Source: Clostridia bacterium | GTDB taxonomy: Bacteria > Bacillota > Clostridia > Oscillospirales > CAG-272 | Length of the DNA: 38,549 nt | Reading direction: 5' to 3' | Assembly (NCBI GenBank): GCA_017453205.1 | Contig: JAFTKO010000010.1 | Span: 1 to 38,549 of the forward strand | Shown here: piece by piece, positions 34,195 through 38,549 of the stretch | How positions within the stretch are numbered: the stretch's first letter is position 1 | Layout of the letters: every line of letters begins with the position of its first letter | Notes under the pieces: generated by a model | The model's database searches: none | Told to the model about the DNA's origin: nothing | What the model saw: the letters and a program-made list of their open reading frames with translations, nothing else | Translations under genes and position numbers: made by a program

Positions 34195-34740
34195 TCAACC
34201 AAACATAACCGTCCCGTCACTGCAATAAACGCTACAATTCTCCAAGACGCAATTATTCCGGCCCCCCCGAAACACATATGAAACGATCACGGTTACGGAT
34301 TTCGGAATTTGGTAACCATAGTAACGGAACGGGTTATAGCTTTGCACAATGCTATTCTCCAGCGTTGTGTTTCCGCTTGTAACGCTTGTAGTGCATACGC
34401 CCCAAGCATCATAGATATAACCACCTATCTTGGTTCCGCTTGCGTTGTAAACCGCAATAATATCTCCTTGCAGGTTCTTTTCAAAGAAGAAGTAATCATA
34501 CTCATTGGCGGCATACGCATTGGTACGGTACTTTAGTCCCATGGGGAAACCGTTTTCGTCATACAGATATACCAGTGTATACACCACGCTACCCGACTTC
34601 CAACGCTCTCCCATAACTTGACTACCATTGAGCGGATACTCATGCTTAACGCCGTCCACGGTTTTGCTTGTACGGATACCATCGACATTGTACGTAAATG
34701 CTATGTAGAAATAAAAATAACCAAGCTTGTCCTGTACCAT
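34195..34740 (-). pseudogene. Orphan Rhs core fragment, truncated (copy 3)
   Basis: A frame of 181 codons whose residues about 14-140 are Rhs/YD-repeat core, nearly identical to the copy at 35305 (only two differing residues between VVYTLVYLYDENG and NPFRY). It breaks off after NPFRYYGY, where intact copies continue into the LYYLQSRYYNPxWGRF signature, and ends in about 40 unrelated residues. A run of seven G at 34261-34267 (C on plus) marks a possible frameshift. Unlike the second copy it has a start ATG with AAGGAGGTGACAT ahead, so a truncated product could be made. Confidence 0.7.
34321..34701 (-). repeat. Rhs core direct repeat, copy 3
   Basis: DNA matching 35998-36267 and part of 38039-38420 with few base changes. 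It begins at the GTAACGGAACGGG block and ends near GTACGTAAATGC. Confidence 0.8.
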
Positions 34741-34763
34741 ATGTCACCTCCTTGATAAAAGTA

Positions 34764-34813
34764 ACAGACAAGTTTTTTTCTCGGAGGCACCGAAAGCCAA
34801 CATTCGGTGCCTC
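34764..34813. repeat. Cassette-junction element, copy A
   Basis: ACAGACAAGTTTTTTT (34764 on) followed by an 11-bp perfect hairpin GAGGCACCGAA/TTCGGTGCCTC (34784-34813). The same block recurs at 36276-36332, again between an immunity-type gene and the next Rhs fragment. On the minus strand the hairpin is followed by A-rich, not T-rich, sequence, so it is not a usual terminator. Confidence 0.6.
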
Positions 34814-34827
34814 AATAATATTAACAA

Positions 34828-35289
34828 TTAAAAATCACTTTTCTTTGATGAAAGAAGTTCGCCTAACAAATTAAAATTTTTATAAAATGATGCATTCAAT
34901 CGATTTTCACTAGGAATATGAAGTTCTTTCATCTTTGCAACAATCAAACTCGCCGTCTCAAAAAGAACTTGTTTTAATTCTGAAAACGTGATTTTTTCTA
35001 AAAAAGCATTTTCAAAAATTCCGTCCTCTTTATTTCCACTGATAATAACCCAATCTTCTTTTTTTTCAAGTAACAAATAATAAGGACCTTCCATAAAATG
35101 AACAGAAAAAGCCGCATTGCAACAATCATTATTGTCTATTACTTCTGAAATCCAATAATTCAATATTGACAAAGAAAAATCATTCCAAAGTTTATATGGA
35201 AAAAATTTTTCCCCAGATTTGATATAAAACATTCCAAAATCAACCTTCTGTATACTATTATACAAATCAATATCACAATATATTTTCAT
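34828..35289 (-). CDS. Putative immunity protein for the Rhs tip at 35305
   Basis: A protein of 153 residues, AT-rich DNA, no signal peptide, family not recognised. It opens MKIYCDIDLYNSIQKVDFGM and has an acidic/aromatic middle. It starts 15 bp after the stop of a toxin-tipped Rhs fragment with AAAGGAAA ahead, which is where immunity genes of polymorphic toxins lie. The cytoplasmic location fits neutralising an intracellular RNase-like toxin. Function is inferred from position only. Confidence 0.65.
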   Translation of the reverse strand: MKIYCDIDLYNSIQKVDFGMFYIKSGEKFFPYKLWNDFSLSILNYWISEVIDNNDCCNAAFSVHFMEGPYYLLLEKKEDWVIISGNKEDGIFENAFLEKITFSELKQVLFETASLIVAKMKELHIPSENRLNASFYKNFNLLGELLSSKKSDF

Positions 35290-35304
35290 TTGAAATTTCC
35301 TTTC

Positions 35305-36318
35305 TTATTTAGGAAAAGCGGTTTTTATTAGATTTTCAGCATAATCATACCAAATTCTAATTTTCTGCCCATCAACCAATCCTTCAAAATAGTATCTTGA
35401 TTCTTGAATCTTTATAACTGTATTAGGATAATTTTGAACCGCATAATCATAGCCTTTTCTTACAAGTTCTTCGATAAAAGGAGCTGTCATCCAACCTGGA
35501 AATTTATCTTTATTAGGTCCTTTACCACCACTAGGATGATGATTTTCCATTATATGATCCATATCAATATCAACATCTTCACTATTTGGAAAAGGATTTT
35601 TTTCAGAAAGACGTGGTTTGGAATATACGGAATTTTTTATTGATTTAGCTGACTGAATTGAGTCAACCAACTGTTTGGTTGCCAAAGCAGATTCAACTGC
35701 TACAGCTCCCGCCAAAATCACATAGCCGCCAATATATATAATTTCACCAACTATTGTAGGCTCAGTAGATGCCACCGGTAAACCAATTGAAGTCCACCAT
35801 TTCAATGCTTCCGTTGCACTCTCTCCATAGGGATCAATAAACCGTACAGGATTATTATTACAATAAGCAAATAAATTAAAGCCAAACAAATTGTTGTAAA
35901 AAGCCCCATCTGCATTAACAAACCTACCCCAGTAGGGATTATAATATCTACTTTGCAGATAATACCAACCGGATTGAGTGTCACAATAGTACCCACGGTA
36001 ACGGAACGGATTGTAGCTTTGCACAATGCTATTCTCCAACGTAGTATTTCCACTTGTAACGCTTGTAGTGCATACGCCCCAAGCATCATAGATATAACCA
36101 CCTATCTTGGTTCCGCTTTCATCGTAGACCGCAATAATATCGCCTTGCAGGTTCTTTTCAAAGAAGAAGTAATCATACTCATTGGCGGCATACGCATTGG
36201 TACGGTACTTTAGTCCCATGGGGAAACCGTTTTCGTCATACAGATATACCAGTGTATATACCACGCTTGAAAGCGACAGACAAGTTTTTCGTTTCTTCTC
36301 AGAGGCACCGAAAGTCAA
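35305..36318 (-). CDS. Orphan Rhs C-terminal module with BECR-type RNase-like tip (copy 2)
   Basis: The frame encodes an Rhs core from about residue 19 (VVYTLVYLYDENG) to RYYNPYWGRFVNADG and NPVRFIDPYGES. A membrane-like stretch follows, then a tip of about 110 residues with DMDHIMENHHPSGGKG, FPGWMT and a final IRIWYDYAENLIKTAFPK. An N-terminal His block and a closing I-x-T-A-F/Y-P are seen in BECR-fold RNase toxins (EndoU/barnase-like), so that is the best guess. The 5' end has no usable start: the only candidate, TTG at 36318, lies inside the junction hairpin and the homologous part begins at 36267. It looks like a displaced tip, silent until recombined. Confidence 0.7.
   Translation of the reverse strand: MTFGASEKKRKTCLSLSSVVYTLVYLYDENGFPMGLKYRTNAYAANEYDYFFFEKNLQGDIIAVYDESGTKIGGYIYDAWGVCTTSVTSGNTTLENSIVQSYNPFRYRGYYCDTQSGWYYLQSRYYNPYWGRFVNADGAFYNNLFGFNLFAYCNNNPVRFIDPYGESATEALKWWTSIGLPVASTEPTIVGEIIYIGGYVILAGAVAVESALATKQLVDSIQSAKSIKNSVYSKPRLSEKNPFPNSEDVDIDMDHIMENHHPSGGKGPNKDKFPGWMTAPFIEELVRKGYDYAVQNYPNTVIKIQESRYYFEGLVDGQKIRIWYDYAENLIKTAFPK
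35998..36267 (-). repeat. Rhs core direct repeat, copy 2
   Basis: Nearly identical to 34321-34590 and similar to 38039-38310. Homology stops abruptly at 36267 (CACGCTT) next to the junction element. Confidence 0.8.
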
Positions 36319-36332
36319 CCATTCGATGCCTC
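36276..36332. repeat. Cassette-junction element, copy B
   Basis: ACAGACAAGTTTTT (36276-36289) and hairpin GAGGCACCGAA/TTCGATGCCTC (36302-36332, one mismatch), the second copy of the element at 34764-34813. Confidence 0.6.
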
Positions 36333-36441
36333 CGAAAAAATGAGATTGAAATGTGTGTTTAAAACCAATCAGAAAAACTCGGATTTAATATTACCTACAA
36401 ATAGAAATTATAGGCGCTCTGTTAATTATAAATAAAAAGAT

Positions 36442-37290
36442 TTAATTGATATGAAAGCCAAAAAGAATTTGAAAATTATTATCAAAATATATCAAAGCAG
36501 CAGCTTCACTATTCAAATCATAATACTCAATTCTCCAGTATCCCGTTAGAATATCATCCGCTACATAAGCATCAAAGCCTTGATATCCAAGAGCGGTACC
36601 GCCATTTAGAATCATTTCTTCCATACTTTCTGCAGTATATGATTCCATGGTGAAAAAATCACCTTCTTTTGGCTCACAATCCAAGCACCAAAATCTTTCA
36701 TACCGGAATGAGAAATTCCAATGATATTTACCAATACTGTTATCATCACTCTTTATCAATTCTTCCCTAAAAGCATCGGCTTTTCCCCAAAAGAATTTAG
36801 TATCTGAATAAATACCGCTTTGTGAAAATATTTCCCCAATTTCATTTTTTAAATAATCAGAGGATTCTACCAAATAAATCTTTTCATCTTGAAATAAAAA
36901 CACCTCTTTTGTATCAAACGAATACGCTAAAGCAAATAGAACCGAAACATCTTCTATACTGCCATTCTGCACAATTGAATAATATTCACTTTCATCAACC
37001 GCGATTACCATTTCATAATCATACTTTCTGCTATTAAAAGAAGTTTCTTTTAATAACAACTTTTCGTCATTTAAAATGTCAGTAATATCACTCAATTGGC
37101 ACCTTGCATCTGATCCTCCGGTAATTTGAGAACAGTTTGGTACGCCGGCGGGATCATAATAAACAAGAACGCCGGAAAGCAAAAGAACAGTTTCGTCTCC
37201 TTTGGTAACTTCTTTTGATACGCAAGCACATAAAGAACCAACCAAAGATAAAACAATTAGTAAACAAAGTAACCGATGTTTAATTTCCAC
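36442..37290 (-). CDS. Lipoprotein, putative immunity partner of the Rhs tip at 37280
   Basis: A protein of 282 residues. A signal peptide MEIKHRLLCLLIVLSLVGSL ends in a lipobox (LCAC), with Cys23 probably lipidated. The mature part is acidic and aromatic and of no family I recognise. It starts at GTG, overlapping the last 11 bp of the Rhs gene, with AAAGGAG 12 bp ahead. This tight overlap suggests co-expression with the toxin tip. An immunity lipoprotein would act at the outer membrane face; this role is inferred from context. DNA is AT-rich. Confidence 0.7.
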   Translation of the reverse strand: MEIKHRLLCLLIVLSLVGSLCACVSKEVTKGDETVLLLSGVLVYYDPAGVPNCSQITGGSDARCQLSDITDILNDEKLLLKETSFNSRKYDYEMVIAVDESEYYSIVQNGSIEDVSVLFALAYSFDTKEVFLFQDEKIYLVESSDYLKNEIGEIFSQSGIYSDTKFFWGKADAFREELIKSDDNSIGKYHWNFSFRYERFWCLDCEPKEGDFFTMESYTAESMEEMILNGGTALGYQGFDAYVADDILTGYWRIEYYDLNSEAAALIYFDNNFQILFGFHIN

Positions 37291-38549
37291 TGTAGAACTT
37301 CACTCCTTTCCCAAAACTAAAATCATACTTAAATACATGATAGTTAGCAGTAGAATTCGGAATTGTTCTACCTAATACCATAACATAAAAGTTGCTACAA
37401 ACACCCTTTTGACTGTCAGCAAGTATACTCTTAATATCCTTACCTGAAAAACCACCATTAGCTTCTCTGCTGTCATTATCAACATGAATATGGGCAATTG
37501 AAATTATTGTTACACAATCCCATGGTATAGTTACATTGTTAGGATTCCAATCAGAGGTTGAACCTGGAGTAACAACAGAGGTCCAATAATAATCGGAACT
37601 TTCACCATATTTATTTCCTTCATTGTATTGATAAATTATAAATCCATATTCCCTGTCAAAACCAGCATCCTTGGCAGTATTGTATAAATTTTCAAATCCA
37701 GCAATTGCAGCCTCAGCTTCGGTAGCCGATTTTATGTATCCTCTATCTTCCGAATATTTATTTTCATACACAGTTGAGGAAACCGGAGCAGATGAACTCT
37801 CACAAGATGTCATACATAATAGACCTGCTCCAATTACAACAAAGAGCCACGGAAAATCCCCTGTCGGGTCTACCAACATCACCGGATTATTATTACAATA
37901 TGCAAACATATTGTAGCCTAACAATCCAGTACCCGTAGAAACATACCCATCCGCACTGATAAATCTGCCCCAAGTGGGATTGTAGTAACGGCTTTGCAGG
38001 TAGTACAGACCTGTTTGTGTATCATAATAATATCCACGGTAACGGAACGGGTTGTAGTCTCGCACAATACTATTCTCCAGCGTTGTGTTTCCACTTATAA
38101 CGCTTGTAGTGCATACACCCCAAGCATCATAAATGTAACTACCTATTTTTGTTCCGCTTTCATCGTAGACCGCAATAATATCGCCTTGCAGGTTCTTTTC
38201 AAAGAAGAAATAGTCATACTCATTGGCGGCATACGAATTGGTACGGTATTTCAGCCCCATCGGTGAACCATTCTCATCGTATAAATAGATTAATGTATAC
38301 TTTACACCGCCCGATGTCCAACGTTCTCCCAAAATCTGACTACCGTTGAGCAAATACTCATGCTTGATACCATCCACAGTTTTGCTCGTGCGGATACCAT
38401 CGGCATTGTACGTAAATGTGAGCGTTGTGCTCATATCATAATACCGACCGTTTCCGTCACCCTCGTCAAGGAACCCACGATACTCCATCAATTGTCTACC
38501 CTGCCACTCCAACTCGGTTCCTGCCATGTAATAACCGGCACCGTCTAAG
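37280..38549 (-). CDS. Rhs/YD-repeat protein, C-terminal part, with JAMM/MPN-like tip (partial)
   Basis: The gene runs off the right edge; the frame is open to the last base and the ATG at 38527 is internal. The visible part holds YD repeats (FTYNADGIRTSKTVDG), the Rhs core end GLYYLQSRYYNPTWGRFISADG and NPVMLVDPTGDFPW, then a short hydrophobic stretch. A tip of about 150 residues follows, with SIAHIHVDNDSREANGGFSGKD (His-x-His at 37484-37492, Ser and Asp at 37436-37447). His-x-His followed by Ser-xx-Asp is the JAMM/MPN metalloprotease zinc pattern, also seen in DUF4329-type Rhs tips. A secreted or wall-associated polymorphic toxin is likely. Confidence 0.82.
   Translation of the reverse strand, partial: LDGAGYYMAGTELEWQGRQLMEYRGFLDEGDGNGRYYDMSTTLTFTYNADGIRTSKTVDGIKHEYLLNGSQILGERWTSGGVKYTLIYLYDENGSPMGLKYRTNSYAANEYDYFFFEKNLQGDIIAVYDESGTKIGSYIYDAWGVCTTSVISGNTTLENSIVRDYNPFRYRGYYYDTQTGLYYLQSRYYNPTWGRFISADGYVSTGTGLLGYNMFAYCNNNPVMLVDPTGDFPWLFVVIGAGLLCMTSCESSSAPVSSTVYENKYSEDRGYIKSATEAEAAIAGFENLYNTAKDAGFDREYGFIIYQYNEGNKYGESSDYYWTSVVTPGSTSDWNPNNVTIPWDCVTIISIAHIHVDNDSREANGGFSGKDIKSILADSQKGVCSNFYVMVLGRTIPNSTANYHVFKYDFSFGKGVKFYSGN
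37980..38549 (-). repeat. Rhs core direct repeat, copy 1 (parent gene)
   Basis: The longest copy, continuous with the rest of the Rhs gene beyond the window. It is more diverged from copies 2 and 3 than those are from each other. Confidence 0.75.

Overview
The window looks like chromosomal DNA of a strictly anaerobic, Gram-positive-type Firmicute of class Clostridia, most likely a gut Oscillospirales- or Christensenellales-like lineage. The reasons are the gene order yybS-gdpP-rplI-dnaB, consensus sigma-A promoters (TTGACA/TATAAT with 17-bp spacing), strong AGGAGG ribosome-binding sites, a V-type ATPase instead of a visible F-type one, a rubrerythrin with a DUF134 regulator, and lipoproteins. 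Species-level assignment is not possible from the sequence alone. Almost all genes lie on the minus strand.

Left end (1-5.7 kb): a structured intergenic repeat, a putative amidase (Amidase_6) with a Pro/Glu tail, an unrecognised propeller-like protein on the plus strand, a D-Ala-D-Ala carboxypeptidase, a plus-strand DUF134/rubrerythrin operon with a palindrome over its -35 box, a CarD-like regulator and a small cupin. 5.8-14.8 kb: a complete nine-gene V-type ATPase operon (H/G-I-K-E-C-F-A-B-D, Enterococcus hirae ntp order), with one consensus promoter and a proteolipid that carries the full set of Na+-ligand residues. 14.8-18.9 kb: an unknown protein, then a four-gene operon of acyl carrier protein, MBOAT O-acyltransferase, SGNH-like membrane protein and lipoprotein. 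This resembles dltC-B-D but has no ligase. 19-20.9 kb: an XRE regulator, P-loop kinase and aminoglycoside phosphotransferase operon.

21-31.9 kb is a housekeeping block. Citrate synthase follows a terminator, preceded by the long run yybS(DUF2232)-gdpP-rplI-dnaB-tilS-hpt-ftsH from a consensus promoter. It links c-di-AMP turnover, ribosome, replication, tRNA modification, purine salvage and membrane proteolysis. 32-33.9 kb carries a DEDDh exonuclease and an orphan DeoR-family regulator whose start region holds three tandem 10-bp repeats.

Right end (34-38.5 kb) is an accessory island of low-GC DNA. It holds the 3' end of an Rhs/YD-repeat gene that runs off the window and ends in a JAMM/MPN-like toxin tip, followed by an overlapping lipoprotein gene. 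Two displaced ('orphan') Rhs core fragments follow: one with a BECR-type RNase-like tip and a small putative immunity gene, and one decayed. The same hairpin plus ACTTGTCTGT motif sits at both cassette junctions. This is the region most likely to hold something undescribed. No rRNA, tRNA, CRISPR array or insertion sequence was recognised.
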